Origin: Parabacteroides sp. TM07-1AC
GTDB lineage: Bacteria; Bacteroidota; Bacteroidia; Bacteroidales; Tannerellaceae
Assembly (NCBI RefSeq): GCF_003480915.1
Contig: NZ_QUKD01000003.1
Location: 310,001 to 374,000 of the forward strand
Length of the DNA: 64,000 nucleotides
Direction of reading: 5' to 3'
In this document: positions 10,181 to 19,896 of the stretch, one piece after another
How the letters are laid out: every line of letters begins with the position of its first letter
Position numbering within the stretch: the first letter of the stretch is position 1
The notes under the pieces: generated by a model
Seen by the model: only the letters and a program-made list of their open reading frames with translations
Told to the model about the DNA's origin: nothing
The model's database searches: none
Program-made: the position numbers and the translations under genes

Positions 10181-13100
10181 ATGCAAAAAATTACATTATG
10201 TCTGTTACTATGCTGCTTCACCTTACAAAGTCATGCCATAGTAGAACCATTGAAAGGCTATCAGTATGCCACAAAGCAAGCGCCCGAAGGGAATGAATGG
10301 GAATCGCCCGAAAACATCGCGCTGAACAAAGAACACCCCCATGCCTGGTTCTTCTCCTTCCAGGATCAGGAAAGTGCCCGGAAAGTCTTACCGGAAAACA
10401 GTGCTTACTGGCAATCGCTGAACGGAGACTGGAAATTCAACTGGGTACCGACTCCCGAAGACCGTCCGAAAGACTTCTATCAGACCAGCTTCGACGTATC
10501 GGGCTGGGACAACATCCCCGTACCGTCAAGCTGGAACATCGTCGGTCTTCAGAAAGACGGAACACAGAAGTACGGTACGCCGATCTACGTAAACCAGCCT
10601 GTTATCTTCCAGCATAAAGTGGCGGTCGACGACTGGCGTGGCGGCGTGATGCGTACACCGCCCGAAAACTGGACTACATTCAAACACCGCAACGAAGTCG
10701 GTTCCTACCGCCGCGAGTTCACCATCCCTACGGACTGGGAAGGAAAGGAAGTATTTATCAATTTCGACGGAGTCGATTCTTTTTTCTATCTCTGGATAAA
10801 CGGGCAATACGTCGGTTTCTCAAAAAACTCGCGTAATACGGCCAGTTTCAATATCACTCCTTATCTAGTGAAAGGGAAAAACATCGTAGCCGCTGAAGTG
10901 TACCGCAGTTCGGACGGTTCTTTCCTCGAAGCACAGGATATGTTCCGCCTGCCGGGTATCTACCGTACCGTATCGTTGACTGCCGTTCCTCAACTGCACG
11001 TTCGCGATCTGGTTGCCACGCCTGACCTGGACGCAACTTATACAGACGGTTCACTGGCTATCCGGGCAGACATCCGTAACCTGGGTAAGAAGATGGCGAA
11101 AGGATACTCAATGGTCTATTCGCTGTATGCCAATAAACTCTATTCTGACGACAATACGAAAATAGAGAACGTAACAGCTACTGCCCCCATCGCCCAAATT
11201 CCTCCGGGCTTGGAAATGAATGCTGAAACAGTCCTGAAAATACAAAACCCGAATAAATGGTCTGCCGAACAACCGTACCGTTATACATTAGTAGGCGAGT
11301 TGAAAGATAAAAAAGGCCGCACGGTGGAAACAGTCTCTACCACCGTCGGTTTCCGCAAAGTGGAAATCAAAGATACGCCCGCTTCGGAAGACGAATTCGG
11401 ACTGGCCGGACGCTACTATTATGTAAATGGTAAGACTGTCAAGCTGAAAGGCGTGAACCGTCATGAAAGTAATCCGGCTGTTGGCCATGCCATCACCCGC
11501 AAGATGATGGAAGACGAAGTGATGCTGATGAAACGTGCCAATATCAATCATGTCCGTAACTCCCATTATCCGGACGATCCGTACTGGTACTACCTGTGTA
11601 ATAAATACGGACTTTATCTAGAAGATGAAGCGAATATCGAATCGCATGAATATTATTATGGTGCAGCCTCTTTGTCACATCCGAAAGAATGGCGGGATGC
11701 CCACGTAGCACGTGTTATGGAAATGGTACACGCCAATATCAATAACCCGTCCATCGTAATCTGGTCATTAGGAAACGAAGCCGGTCCCGGACCGAACTTT
11801 GTTGAAGCCTACAATGCATTGAAAAAAGCGGATTTGTCACGCCCTGTCCAGTACGAACGAAATAATGATATCGTGGATATGGGCTCCAACCAGTATCCGT
11901 CCATCTCCTGGGTGCGCGGTGCCGTGAAAGGAGATTATGACATCAAGTATCCGTTCCATATCTCTGAATATGCCCATTCGATGGGAAATGCCTGCGGAAA
12001 CCTGATCGACTACTGGGATGCTATGGAATCGACCAACTTCTTCTGCGGCGGTGCTATCTGGGACTGGGTAGACCAGTCACTCTACAACTATACACCGGAC
12101 CGCAAACGTTATCTGGCTTATGGCGGTGACTTCGGCGATACGCCTAACGACGGTCAGTTCGTTATGAACGGCATCGTATTCGGGGATCTGGAGCCGAAGC
12201 CTCAATATTATGAAGTAAAGAAAGTATACCAACATATCGGCGTATCGGAAGTCAATGCAGAAAAAGGGCTTTTTGAAATCTTCAACAAATACTATTTCAA
12301 CGACTTATCCGGCTATGATGTCAAATGGTCGCTTTACGAAAACGGAAAAGAAATGGAAAGCGGTTCACTGAATCCAGGCAAGGTTGCTCCTCGTAACCGG
12401 GTACAGGTATCCGTTCCCTATACATACAGTCAATTGAAAGCAGACAAAGAATATTTCGTCAAAATACAATTCCTGTTAAACGACAACAAGCCCTGGGCTG
12501 ACAAAGGTTATGTAATGGCGGAAGAACAGCTTCCTGTAAAGGCAGCAACGGACAAACCCGCAATCAACGAAGTAGCAAATGCTTCTGCCGGAGAACTGAC
12601 TATTGAGAAACAAGCGGATCCTCGCTTCCAGACCATTAAAGGAGATCATTTTGTTGCCACATTTGACAATGAAACGGGAACAATCTACAGCCTGAATTAT
12701 GGAAACGAAACAATCATCGCCGACGGTAACGGTCCGAAGCTGGATGCTTTCCGTGCTTTTACCAACAACGACAACTGGTTCTACGGAAGCTGGTTTGAAA
12801 ACGGACTGCACAATCTGAAGCATAAGGCTACCGCCGCTAAGGTACTTAACAGGAAAGACGGAGCCATCGTATTATTCTACACCGTAGAGTCCCAGGCTCC
12901 TAACGCAGCCAAGATACTGGGAGGAACTTCCAGCGGCAAGAATAGCGTGGAAGAGCTGACCGACAAAGTATTCAGCGACGACAACTTCAAATTCACTACC
13001 GACCAGGTATGGACGATCTATCGCGACGGCTCCATAGAGCTGCAGGCAAGCATCACATCCAACAATCCGAGTCTGGTTCTGCCTCGCCTGGGTTATGTCA

Positions 13101-14206
13101 TGAGAGTTCCTCAACGCTATGAGAACTACACGTATTACGGACGGGGACCTGTTGAAAACTACGCTGACCGTAAAGTCGGACAGTTCATCGAAATGTATCA
13201 GTCGACCGTAGCCGACCAGTTCGTCAACTTCCCGAAACCGCAGGATATGGGTAATCACGAAAACGTACGCTGGTGTGCGCTGACCGACAAAGCCGGTAAA
13301 GGAGCTGTATTTGTGGCAACCGACCGTCTTTCGACTTCGGCATTACAATATTCCGCACTCGATCTGACATTGGCCGGACATCCTTACCAGCTGCCGAAAG
13401 CCGGTGACACGTATCTGCATCTCGACCTGGCTGTTACAGGCTTGGGTGGCAACAGTTGCGGACAGGGTGGTCCGTTGGTGCACGACCGCGTATTTGCCGG
13501 ACAAAACAACATCGGTTTCATCATCCGACCGGCAGCACAAGACCTTTCTGCCGTTGCACAGGTTTCAGCCGCAGGTGATATTCCTTTCTCTATTACCCGC
13601 AGTCGTACAGGATTGGTAGAATTGTCGTCTATCGACAAAGATGCCGTTATCTGTTACACCATCGGTAAAGACAAGAAAGCGAAAGAATATACGGAAGCCA
13701 TCCCAATGCGCGAAGGCGGGACGATCACAGCCTGGTTCAAGAATAATCCGGAGATCAAGTCCACAAAGACATTCAACAAGATGGAAAGCATACAGACGGA
13801 AGTTATCTATGCCAGCAGCGAAGAGGTAGACGGCGGCGATGCCAAGAACCTGGTAGACGGCGATCCGAACACGATCTGGCACAGTATGTATTCCGTTACC
13901 GTTGCCAAATATCCGCATTGGGTAGACCTGGATGCAGGCGAAGAAAAAGCTATCAAAGGCTTTATCTACATGCCCCGTCAGGACAGCAACAACGGTAACA
14001 TCAAGGAATATTCCATCCAGGTCAGCAACGACGGCAAGAATTGGGGCGAACCTGTTTGCAAAGGTCAGTTCGAAAGAAACAGAGACGAGAAACGAGTTCT
14101 TTTCGACAAGCCGGTGAAAGGCCGTTATATCCGTTTCACAGCCCTGAGCTCACAGAATGGGCAAGATTTCGCAGCAGGGGCGGAACTTACGATTCTAAGT
14201 GAATAA
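10181..14206 (+). CDS. Secreted GH2 beta-galactosidase with C-terminal F5/8-type carbohydrate-binding domain
   Basis: 1341 residues. A signal peptide (MQKITLCLLLCCFTLQSHA) is followed by the GH2 sugar-binding domain, the immunoglobulin-like domain, the catalytic barrel and the beta-galactosidase small chain (PRLGYVMRVPQRYENYTYYG). Catalytic residues are visible: acid/base E533 in WSLGNEAG and nucleophile E596 in HISEYAHSMGN, the LacZ pattern. After about residue 1205 there is an added discoidin-like (F5/8 type C) domain (ASSEEVDGGDAKNLVDG, IKGFIYMPRQ), which often binds terminal sugars. The enzyme should release beta-linked galactose, probably in the periplasm, from diet or host glycans. It has its own terminator and is not joined to a SusCD pair here. 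Confidence 0.96.
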   Translation: MQKITLCLLLCCFTLQSHAIVEPLKGYQYATKQAPEGNEWESPENIALNKEHPHAWFFSFQDQESARKVLPENSAYWQSLNGDWKFNWVPTPEDRPKDFYQTSFDVSGWDNIPVPSSWNIVGLQKDGTQKYGTPIYVNQPVIFQHKVAVDDWRGGVMRTPPENWTTFKHRNEVGSYRREFTIPTDWEGKEVFINFDGVDSFFYLWINGQYVGFSKNSRNTASFNITPYLVKGKNIVAAEVYRSSDGSFLEAQDMFRLPGIYRTVSLTAVPQLHVRDLVATPDLDATYTDGSLAIRADIRNLGKKMAKGYSMVYSLYANKLYSDDNTKIENVTATAPIAQIPPGLEMNAETVLKIQNPNKWSAEQPYRYTLVGELKDKKGRTVETVSTTVGFRKVEIKDTPASEDEFGLAGRYYYVNGKTVKLKGVNRHESNPAVGHAITRKMMEDEVMLMKRANINHVRNSHYPDDPYWYYLCNKYGLYLEDEANIESHEYYYGAASLSHPKEWRDAHVARVMEMVHANINNPSIVIWSLGNEAGPGPNFVEAYNALKKADLSRPVQYERNNDIVDMGSNQYPSISWVRGAVKGDYDIKYPFHISEYAHSMGNACGNLIDYWDAMESTNFFCGGAIWDWVDQSLYNYTPDRKRYLAYGGDFGDTPNDGQFVMNGIVFGDLEPKPQYYEVKKVYQHIGVSEVNAEKGLFEIFNKYYFNDLSGYDVKWSLYENGKEMESGSLNPGKVAPRNRVQVSVPYTYSQLKADKEYFVKIQFLLNDNKPWADKGYVMAEEQLPVKAATDKPAINEVANASAGELTIEKQADPRFQTIKGDHFVATFDNETGTIYSLNYGNETIIADGNGPKLDAFRAFTNNDNWFYGSWFENGLHNLKHKATAAKVLNRKDGAIVLFYTVESQAPNAAKILGGTSSGKNSVEELTDKVFSDDNFKFTTDQVWTIYRDGSIELQASITSNNPSLVLPRLGYVMRVPQRYENYTYYGRGPVENYADRKVGQFIEMYQSTVADQFVNFPKPQDMGNHENVRWCALTDKAGKGAVFVATDRLSTSALQYSALDLTLAGHPYQLPKAGDTYLHLDLAVTGLGGNSCGQGGPLVHDRVFAGQNNIGFIIRPAAQDLSAVAQVSAAGDIPFSITRSRTGLVELSSIDKDAVICYTIGKDKKAKEYTEAIPMREGGTITAWFKNNPEIKSTKTFNKMESIQTEVIYASSEEVDGGDAKNLVDGDPNTIWHSMYSVTVAKYPHWVDLDAGEEKAIKGFIYMPRQDSNNGNIKEYSIQVSNDGKNWGEPVCKGQFERNRDEKRVLFDKPVKGRYIRFTALSSQNGQDFAAGAELTILSE

Positions 14207-14244
14207 GAGAAGAAAACGACTACTTTCCCTTATATATAAATAAC

Positions 14245-14280
14245 GAAAGCCCCGACGGAATTTCCGCCGGGGCTTTGTTT
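14245..14280 (+). terminator. Rho-independent terminator after the GH2 gene
   Basis: A GC-rich hairpin with arms AAAGCCCCGACGGAA and TTCCGCCGGGGCTTT (one mismatch) is followed by GTTTT, 38 bases after the GH2 stop codon. Confidence 0.85.
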
Positions 14281-14468
14281 TACCTGCCGTCACCCTTCAC
14301 AGGGGTCAGAACAGAATTTCCATCTGATTTAATGTTTAATTATAATTCGCTCAACAACAAATCAAGCTTGTTTCCATAGCTAATCATCAGCGATACAAGC
14401 TTGAATAAAGATTTGTTACTATTTGGAAAATCAGGAAAATCATGTTTCTTTGTAAAAAGGCTATATCA
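14281..14468. other. Intergenic region with two CAAGCTTG palindromes
   Basis: This gap between the GH2 terminator and the DUF3791 gene is AT-rich. The only structure seen is the 8-bp palindrome CAAGCTTG at 14363-14370 and again at 14396-14403, 33 bp apart, a possible binding site. No clear TAnnTTTG promoter was found. Confidence 0.4.
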
Positions 14469-14690
14469 ATGAGTAATATAAAAGGTAAAGTAGAATTTAT
14501 AACGGCTATGATTGATGCATTCGCACAGCAGAATAGCCTGAATAAGCAGCAAGCTTACCGTTATATCCGCCGTTTTCGTGGAATTGATTTCCTGGTGCAA
14601 CACTATGAGGCTATTCATACGCTCGATTTTAAAGAGGCTCTTTCTTATCTGACACTTTATTGCCAACGCCAAGGAGGGGCTATCGCATGA
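14469..14690 (+). CDS. DUF3791-family small protein
   Basis: 73 residues from the ATG at 14469 (MSNIKGKVEFITAMIDAFAQ); the frame is open 9 codons further back. The pattern EFITAMIDAFAQ...QQAYRYIRRFRGIDFLVQHYE...LDFKEALSYLTLYC is that of DUF3791 proteins as I recall the family. No enzymatic residues are evident; it looks like a small helical protein. It sits 10 bp before a second small gene. In related genomes such genes often stand next to a larger DUF3990 protein, in what look like toxin-antitoxin-like modules; that partner is not found here. Function unknown. Confidence 0.8.
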   Translation: MSNIKGKVEFITAMIDAFAQQNSLNKQQAYRYIRRFRGIDFLVQHYEAIHTLDFKEALSYLTLYCQRQGGAIA

Positions 14691-14700
14691 TACTTTATCT

Positions 14701-14919
14701 ATGACAGATTTTGATTATATAGTTGAATCGGTTACGGCGGACTTAGTTGTTTTACTGATGGAACGCTTGGGGATGGATTTGCAAACCGCTTTGGATACGG
14801 TTTATACATCTGATACCTTCGTAAAATTATCCGACCCGACTACTGAGTTATATTATCAAAGCCCATATTATATTTATTCTTATCTCGAAACCGAAATAAA
14901 AACAGGGGCAATGGGATAA
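14701..14919 (+). CDS. Small hypothetical protein paired with the DUF3791 gene
   Basis: 72 residues, acidic and helical (MTDFDYIVESVTADLVVLLM), ending LETEIKTGAMG. No known catalytic motif is seen. It begins 10 bp after the DUF3791 gene and is surely co-transcribed with it. Such roughly 70-residue proteins recur beside DUF3791/DUF3990 genes in Bacteroidales, which suggests a conserved small module. Convergent with the lipoprotein gene that ends at 14939. Function unknown. Confidence 0.75.
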   Translation: MTDFDYIVESVTADLVVLLMERLGMDLQTALDTVYTSDTFVKLSDPTTELYYQSPYYIYSYLETEIKTGAMG

Positions 14920-14938
14920 AAGTTAAATCTTCATCATC

Positions 14939-15517
14939 TCACTCAATAATCAGGTCAAACCATATGTATTCTTTCATATCGAACACGTTATACCATTCCT
15001 TCGGTGGCAATTTTGCATTGCGGACATCACAATAGCTGCCGCCCTGCCTTAACTCACCGTCAACCATAGTCTCATATAAAGCACCACTCGTATATCCGAT
15101 AAGAGATATTGTATCCTTAGAGAAATACGGGACAGCAGAATATGTTTCCAGCAAGATACTATGTAAAACATCCTCCACTTCCACTCTTTCCTCTATTATT
15201 TTTTCCCCTTCAATAGTAAAACGCACTTCGTGTGCATGAAGCGGTTCGGCTTCAATACGAATCGACAACACCGTATCCCTGATTACAGAGGGTTCCTCAT
15301 TTAATATTTTATAGGAAACAACCCCATCCCTGTAGTGTGCCATCCGAATCTTATATACCAACCCTTGTAATTCACCGGACAATTTTATTTTTTGAATACT
15401 TGCCGGAGATTCTGTCTCTTCATAATGAAGTTGAACAGGATACAATCGTTTATTTCCACAACTAATTATTAGCAAGAGTAAACAGGTTGATAAAAGAGTT
15501 ATACAAAGTTTCCCCAT
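14939..15517 (-). CDS. Hypothetical lipoprotein, last gene of the BlaI/BlaR-like operon
   Basis: 192 residues with a lipoprotein signal peptide: hydrophobic stretch LLSTCLLLLIISC and cysteine at about residue 20 followed by GNKR. The rest is predicted mainly as beta strands. No recognised motif. It starts 20 bp after the propeller gene and so belongs to the same minus-strand operon. A surface or periplasmic partner of the propeller protein is a reasonable guess, but only from position. Confidence 0.7.
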   Translation of the reverse strand: MGKLCITLLSTCLLLLIISCGNKRLYPVQLHYEETESPASIQKIKLSGELQGLVYKIRMAHYRDGVVSYKILNEEPSVIRDTVLSIRIEAEPLHAHEVRFTIEGEKIIEERVEVEDVLHSILLETYSAVPYFSKDTISLIGYTSGALYETMVDGELRQGGSYCDVRNAKLPPKEWYNVFDMKEYIWFDLIIE

Positions 15518-15537
15518 AACCGCTTCCTATTAATTAT

Positions 15538-16716
15538 TCAATTTACCAATTGAGCAACTACCAATACTTGATTGTCATCTTCCATCAGATCCGGCAAGAG
15601 CCCTTTCAGAGAGCCTTTGGTTTCAGCAGGTTTTACTTTCTCCAAAAGGATAGCGGCAGAGGCAACGGCAATCATCTTATTTTTCGAAATAAAACGAGGG
15701 GAAATGGTACAGCCGCCTTCCATATCATCTGTAAAACCGTCCCATTGAGCTTTCGGGGAACGGACACGGCAAAGAGCTCCCTTTTCTTTGTCATACCAGG
15801 CAAAACGACGTTCATTTTCCTGGGCATACTCGATACCCATTCCATGATTTGTCTCCAGGATATTGAAGAAGTTGAATTTCTTATCGGCAGCTTTATTGGG
15901 AAGGTTGGTTCCCGTATTCGTTTTCTTGTCAACAACGATCACGGCATCATCTTCATCCGACAATTTTTCATATTGGGAAAGATCCAGTTTATATTCCGGT
16001 ATCCTTTTTTTACCCTCCAAACGAAAGATCGTCGTCTCTAAAGGATTCTTATAATAAGTTTTTCCCTGATGGTCATAAAGAATACCGTAAGTAAAGATAA
16101 TCCCCGGATAACGAACACCCTGTTCCGGTCTGAAATGGAAGCTGTACAATTCCTTTCCTTTGGTGTTATATACGAACAGTTCTTTACCCCTTTTATCCCT
16201 CGTATACAAGTATTCATTGGTTACTCCGAACAGGTTACCGGCTTTATCCCTGTAAGTAGTCATCGATCCCCGTTGTGTATCGATGTCATACAAGTATTTG
16301 CCGTCAAAAGAATAAACCAGTACCTTTCCTTTTCTGAAATCAGACATAAATATCTGTTGTGCATCTTCATCATAAACGACAGCCATCACGGACTGCGTAT
16401 ATTCTCCCGGACCTTCTCCTGCCTTTCCTATCTTACGGACGAATTTACCTTCCGAGGTAAACTGGAACAGATTAACATAATCGCAGACAAACAGATAGTC
16501 ACCGGCAAAAGTCACATCCATAATATCTTTACCCAACAATGACTCCGCAGTCGTTTCCAATGGGATGTATTTCACACCGGAGGCCACCTCACTCAATTTT
16601 ATCTCTTTCTGCTTATTCACTCCATCCGCAAAAGCAATATTCTTTTGTGCCATAAGCGGCATATAGAATGCCAATACGAGCAACCAAACACCTGTGATCC
16701 TGATACTTTTTCCCAT
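15538..16716 (-). CDS. Secreted 6-bladed beta-propeller protein
   Basis: 392 residues with a signal peptide (MGKSIRITGVWLLVLAFYMPLMAQ). The start of the mature part (VKYIPLETTAESLLGKDIMDV, then FVCDYVNLFQFTSEGKFVRKIGKAGEGPGEY) is the typical opening of the Bacteroidetes 6-bladed beta-propeller (NHL-like) family. Repeating F/V-x-x-DGKYLYDI strands follow. These proteins have no known enzymatic role and are thought to be binding scaffolds. It lies 48 bp after the second TPR gene and 20 bp before the lipoprotein gene, in the six-gene operon headed by blaI. Confidence 0.85.
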   Translation of the reverse strand: MGKSIRITGVWLLVLAFYMPLMAQKNIAFADGVNKQKEIKLSEVASGVKYIPLETTAESLLGKDIMDVTFAGDYLFVCDYVNLFQFTSEGKFVRKIGKAGEGPGEYTQSVMAVVYDEDAQQIFMSDFRKGKVLVYSFDGKYLYDIDTQRGSMTTYRDKAGNLFGVTNEYLYTRDKRGKELFVYNTKGKELYSFHFRPEQGVRYPGIIFTYGILYDHQGKTYYKNPLETTIFRLEGKKRIPEYKLDLSQYEKLSDEDDAVIVVDKKTNTGTNLPNKAADKKFNFFNILETNHGMGIEYAQENERRFAWYDKEKGALCRVRSPKAQWDGFTDDMEGGCTISPRFISKNKMIAVASAAILLEKVKPAETKGSLKGLLPDLMEDDNQVLVVAQLVN

Positions 16717-16764
16717 ATTTGTACTGATTTAACGATTAATACTGTATGCTTTCCGTTCTGCCGT

Positions 16765-18297
16765 TCATTCCAGCTTAACGGCCTTTCCTTCAACGTTAAC
16801 TTCCTTTGCCGAATCTCTTGCAGCTATTTCTTTCTTATGTTTTTTCTCGTAATCCTTCATAGCTGCTTTCATTTGTTCGCGCCGTTTCTTTTCCAATTCG
16901 GAAGGTTCGGGTAACTGGTTGATGAGGTTTTGCAGATCCGGCATGGACAACCGGCTTTTTTTACCGTCGGGAGCCAACATGGTCAACTCCGTCATATTCC
17001 GGAAGAAAGCCTCTTTGTATAAGTCTTCCAGGAAATAACGGAAGCCGAACAGGTTCTCTTTCGATTCCTTTCTCTTCATCAACTCTGTCATGTAAATATA
17101 TTTGCTGAAAAGCGCTTTCTGTAACCGTTTCTCATCATCGAACATCTCCGAATCTCTTAGCCAGTAATGTTTGTTGATTTCATATAGCAGGTTCAACTGT
17201 GTCGGGTCTTTCTTCCAGGCTTCATAATAGACTTTTTCAGCTTCATTGAATCGGCCATCCCGCTCCAAAGCGCTTCCCCGGAAAGTAGCCAGCAAATTGA
17301 CGAAAAACTTCTTCGGTTTCATACATTCTTCCGCCTGGTCGAATAATTCATATGCCCGCTGTCGGTCGTAAGTTTTACCTAATGTACCTCCATAAAGCAA
17401 AATCGTTTCCACATCAGTCGAATCGATTGCATAAGCCAGCTCCAAAGGTTCCACGGCATCCAATGCATGCCCGGACATATAGCGGGAAGCACCGGCATAT
17501 TTTAGATTGATAAAAGAAGAATCTCCTTCCGCCAACAGACTGCTGTAGACAGTGTCCGCTTTCAGGTATTTTTTCGTCATATACAAAGCCATCCCCTGGC
17601 TCTGCCGTATCTGTCGGTTATCGGGGTTATAGTACAAAGCGGTATCGCAGACCTGCAATGCTCCTTTCCCATCTCCCTGCCACAGTAACAGGTTGATCAA
17701 GGAAGAAGCGACACGGATATTCTCCGGATTGATCTCCATTGCACGGGCATATAACTCCAAAGCGATCAGCGTATTCATTCCTCCTTTTTTCATATGGCAA
17801 TCGGCGAGACCAGCCAGGATGGTAGGATTATCGCTCTCAAACGTAGCCAGCGTACGATAGTGATCCATCGCCTTCCCGTAATCCCCTAACTGATAATACA
17901 GGCGTGCCAGTTGATTGTTCGCATAAAAGTTCAGACTATCTACTTCCAGTACTTTCCCGTAGCAACGCTCCGCCTCCGCTATCTTTCCATAATTAATAGC
18001 GGCACGGGCAAGCGCATTCCATGCATCCATATTCGTCGTATCCATCGACAGGCAATGCTGAAAACAACGATATGCATCTTTATACCGAAACATACCCTCA
18101 TAAGCCTGCCCGATGGCCGACATAGTTGCATAATTCGCAGAATCTGCCGCCGTCAGACTATCCGTGCGAGCAAGCACCTCCGGAAACTGTTTTCTGTTTA
18201 CCAACTCCTGCAAAGAAAGCTCCTGAGACTGCAATGTAAAGACGTAAAAGGTAAGGATGAATAACATCGTACTCATCATTCTGATCAACTTCTGCAT
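16765..18297 (-). CDS. Exported TPR-repeat protein (copy 2 of a tandem pair)
   Basis: 510 residues with a signal peptide (MQKLIRMMSTMLFILTFYVFTLQSQ). At least eight tetratricopeptide-like helical pairs run through the protein (IGQAYEGMFRYKDAYRCFQH, YQLGDYGKAMDHYRTL). The C-terminal 60 residues are charged and coiled-coil-like (LEKKRREQMKAAMKDYEKK). It is a clear paralogue of the protein upstream at 18313-19875: both begin SLQELVN(R/K)K(Q/K)FPEV and share TMSAIGQAYEG and DGK(K/R)SRL/SKL motifs. The two genes are 15 bp apart. TPR proteins are protein-protein scaffolds; the partner is not known. Confidence 0.85.
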   Translation of the reverse strand: MQKLIRMMSTMLFILTFYVFTLQSQELSLQELVNRKQFPEVLARTDSLTAADSANYATMSAIGQAYEGMFRYKDAYRCFQHCLSMDTTNMDAWNALARAAINYGKIAEAERCYGKVLEVDSLNFYANNQLARLYYQLGDYGKAMDHYRTLATFESDNPTILAGLADCHMKKGGMNTLIALELYARAMEINPENIRVASSLINLLLWQGDGKGALQVCDTALYYNPDNRQIRQSQGMALYMTKKYLKADTVYSSLLAEGDSSFINLKYAGASRYMSGHALDAVEPLELAYAIDSTDVETILLYGGTLGKTYDRQRAYELFDQAEECMKPKKFFVNLLATFRGSALERDGRFNEAEKVYYEAWKKDPTQLNLLYEINKHYWLRDSEMFDDEKRLQKALFSKYIYMTELMKRKESKENLFGFRYFLEDLYKEAFFRNMTELTMLAPDGKKSRLSMPDLQNLINQLPEPSELEKKRREQMKAAMKDYEKKHKKEIAARDSAKEVNVEGKAVKLE

Positions 18298-18312
18298 ATC
18301 TGTTCTATTTAA

Positions 18313-19875
18313 TTATTCTGATTTCTTTTCTGTCAGTTTCTGTTCCTCGTGTAATTTTCCTGCAGCCTTCATGCCCGCTTTAAAAGCTTCAGAGTTCTCG
18401 TCGAGAGGCTCCAGCTTAGGATTCGCAGCTTGCTTTCTCTGTTTGAAGTTGTCCTCCATCTGCTTTTGAAGTTTCTTTTCGAGTTCCGGAGTTTCCGGCA
18501 ACTGATCGATGACAGACTTCAATTCGTCCACCGCCAACTTACTCCTCTTACCGTCGGGAGCGATCATAATCAGCTCATCCTTTTTCTTGAAGAAAGCATC
18601 TTCATACATATATTGCAACAAAGGACGATATACATGGAACCCTTTCAGCTTCTTTCCTGTCAGGATACATTCTTTCAGGAAAGTGACTTTGACAAATAAG
18701 GCACGATCACGTTCTTCTTCCGTGTCATAAGTCGGTCCCCAATTTGAGAACTTCTGTTCGATACGGAACAACAAATCCAAACGGTCTTTATTCGCCAACC
18801 ATTCCTTATACAACAACCTTTCAGCTTCCCGCGAACGCCCGTCTTTCCATAAGGTCTCGGCACGGGAGGTCAACAACAAATTGACCAAAGCCTCATTCGG
18901 CTGCATCAACTGTTCCGCCTGGTCGAACAACAGGTAAGCACGTTTACGATCGTATGTCTTCCCCAAAGCGGCTCCCAACAACAAATTTGTTTCTACATCT
19001 GTCGTATCTTTCCGGTAAGCCCATTCCAACAAGTCGATCGCATCCATGGCACGCCCCGACAGATAACGCGAAGCACCGCCATATTTCAAGGTAAGAAAAG
19101 AGGTATCGCCTTCCGCCAACAGATCCTGGTATAAGGTATCGGCTGTGGCATACTGCTTATTCATATAGAACCCCATCGCCTTGCTGCGACGCAGGGACTG
19201 ATTGCCGGGATTATAAAACAAAGCCGTATCGCAAACAGCCAGACCGTCCAGTACGTTCGGGCCGCCCAACCGGTACAGACAATTGACCAGCGCACTTGCA
19301 AGGCCGGCATTTTCACGGTTCACATTATAGGCTTGATAATAACAAATCGTAGCTGCCGGTACGGAATTCATCTTCATATAACAATCAGCAATATTCCGGT
19401 AGATAACAGGATTTACCTTCGTCGTGTCCTGATCGCGTAAGACGTTGAACTGCAGGACAGCATTCTCATAATCACCGATCTGCGAATACAGACGCGCCAG
19501 TTGATAATTGGCATAAAAGTCCGTACTGTCCGCTTCCAAAACTTTCAGGAAACAATCTTTAGCTACCGATGCTTTTCCCAAATTCATCGCCACCCGGGCA
19601 ACGGAAGTGAAAGCATCTGCATTCGTCGTATCCATTTGCAGACAATACTGATAATACCGGTAAGCCTTATCATACTCCAAGATACCTTCGTAAGCCTGGC
19701 CGATAGCCGACATAGTAACATAATCGGCAGAATCTGCCGGAGTAAGGCTATCGGCCCGGGCAATCACTTCCGGAAATTTCTTCTTATTCACCAGTTCCTG
19801 AAGCGATACACTCTGTGCCTGCCCCATAAGGGACAGGACACTGAGAAGAAGCAAAACAGTATATTTGTGCATCAT
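18313..19875 (-). CDS. Exported TPR-repeat protein (copy 1 of a tandem pair)
   Basis: 520 residues with a signal peptide (MMHKYTVLLLLSVLSLMGQAQ). Many TPR units are visible (IGQAYEGILEYDKAYRYYQ, YANYQLARLYSQIGDYENAV, IADCYMKMNSVPAATICYYQ). A lysine-rich C-terminal tail (LEKKLQKQMEDNFKQRKQ) is probably coiled coil. It lies 21 bp after the BlaR-like gene. The tandem copy downstream has diverged strongly, so this is an old duplication in which both copies are kept, which hints at distinct roles or hetero-assembly. Confidence 0.85.
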   Translation of the reverse strand: MMHKYTVLLLLSVLSLMGQAQSVSLQELVNKKKFPEVIARADSLTPADSADYVTMSAIGQAYEGILEYDKAYRYYQYCLQMDTTNADAFTSVARVAMNLGKASVAKDCFLKVLEADSTDFYANYQLARLYSQIGDYENAVLQFNVLRDQDTTKVNPVIYRNIADCYMKMNSVPAATICYYQAYNVNRENAGLASALVNCLYRLGGPNVLDGLAVCDTALFYNPGNQSLRRSKAMGFYMNKQYATADTLYQDLLAEGDTSFLTLKYGGASRYLSGRAMDAIDLLEWAYRKDTTDVETNLLLGAALGKTYDRKRAYLLFDQAEQLMQPNEALVNLLLTSRAETLWKDGRSREAERLLYKEWLANKDRLDLLFRIEQKFSNWGPTYDTEEERDRALFVKVTFLKECILTGKKLKGFHVYRPLLQYMYEDAFFKKKDELIMIAPDGKRSKLAVDELKSVIDQLPETPELEKKLQKQMEDNFKQRKQAANPKLEPLDENSEAFKAGMKAAGKLHEEQKLTEKKSE

Positions 19876-19896
19876 CCGCTCGTATGTATAAAATGA

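Noticed and set aside
14363..14403. HindIII-type palindromes as an inverted-repeat element
   Set aside because: The two 8-bp palindromes have no matching flanks and no target duplication.
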